Positions 63,833 through 64,000 of a stretch of DNA of 64,000 nucleotides are shown one piece after another. The DNA is from Cristatella mucedo (Eukaryota > Bryozoa > Phylactolaemata > Cristatellidae): contig WPIO01000109.1 in assembly GCA_009760855.2 (NCBI GenBank), positions 529,001-593,000 on the forward strand, read 5' to 3'. The translations under genes and the position numbers were made by a program. Position 1 is the first letter of the stretch, and each line of letters starts with the position of its first letter. The notes beneath the pieces were generated by a model. It saw only the letters and a program-made list of their open reading frames with translations, did no database searches and was not told the DNA's origin.

Positions 63833-64000
63833 GATCAATCATAGCTGGTGGTGGAATCATCACTATTGAATGTCAATCCTTCAATGTCAAGCCGTTTTCA
63901 GAACCCTCGATAGCACTCATTAATATCTCTGCTTTTTTACTTCATTCAACAGCAAGCTGCCACTGGTGTCAGTGGTATATAGCTATGCAGTTACAAAGTT
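63833..64000 (+). mobile_element. LINE endonuclease fragment (unit 5, cut by window)
   Basis: The first part of the fragment seen at 22495-22860; the CDFN block would lie just past the window end. Confidence 0.65.

Overview
The window is animal nuclear DNA. It has split genes with GT-AG introns, AATAAA poly(A) signals, CR1/L2-type LINE remnants with ATT-repeat tails, tRNA-derived SINEs, and long GA and TA microsatellites. I see no bacterial or organellar features. Nothing fixes the species; a marine or other aquatic invertebrate is my best guess, from the style of the LINEs and SINEs and the form of the peptide precursor.

Positions 1 to about 12415 are a retroelement graveyard with no gene I can support. 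It holds 3' ends of one LINE family (LINE-1 here, an arbitrary label) in both orientations, two minus-strand copies of a second family (LINE-2) with decayed reverse-transcriptase motifs, a nested insertion, two SINEs, and unexplained sequence between them.

From about 12416 to the end lies a head-to-tail array of very similar units of about 10.2-10.45 kb: 12416-22862, 22863-33083, 33084-43288, 43289-53671 and 53672 to beyond 64000. Each unit carries one small three-exon plus-strand gene that long-ORF scanning misses, because its exons are only 60, 64 and about 92 coding nt. In units 2, 3 and 5 the gene encodes a 71-residue precursor: a 20-residue signal peptide, a short acidic propeptide ending in Lys-Arg, and a 23-residue C-terminal peptide. 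That peptide is hydrophobic with four basic residues spaced onto one helical face and a central proline. This is the layout of secreted membrane-active (antimicrobial, cytolytic or venom) peptides; that function is inferred. Copy 1 is frameshifted before the processing site. Copy 4 has three small indels, giving a different processing site and a new C-terminus.

The roughly 2-kb first intron of every copy holds the same dead LINE reverse-transcriptase fragment, so the array expanded after that insertion. Downstream of each gene come a GA microsatellite, a 5'-truncated LINE 3' end, several SINEs, a TA microsatellite (absent in unit 3) and a LINE endonuclease fragment that ends at the unit junction. 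Units differ by scattered substitutions, microsatellite length and unit-specific deletions of roughly 140 bp. Variants shared by non-neighbouring units point to unequal crossing-over or gene conversion.
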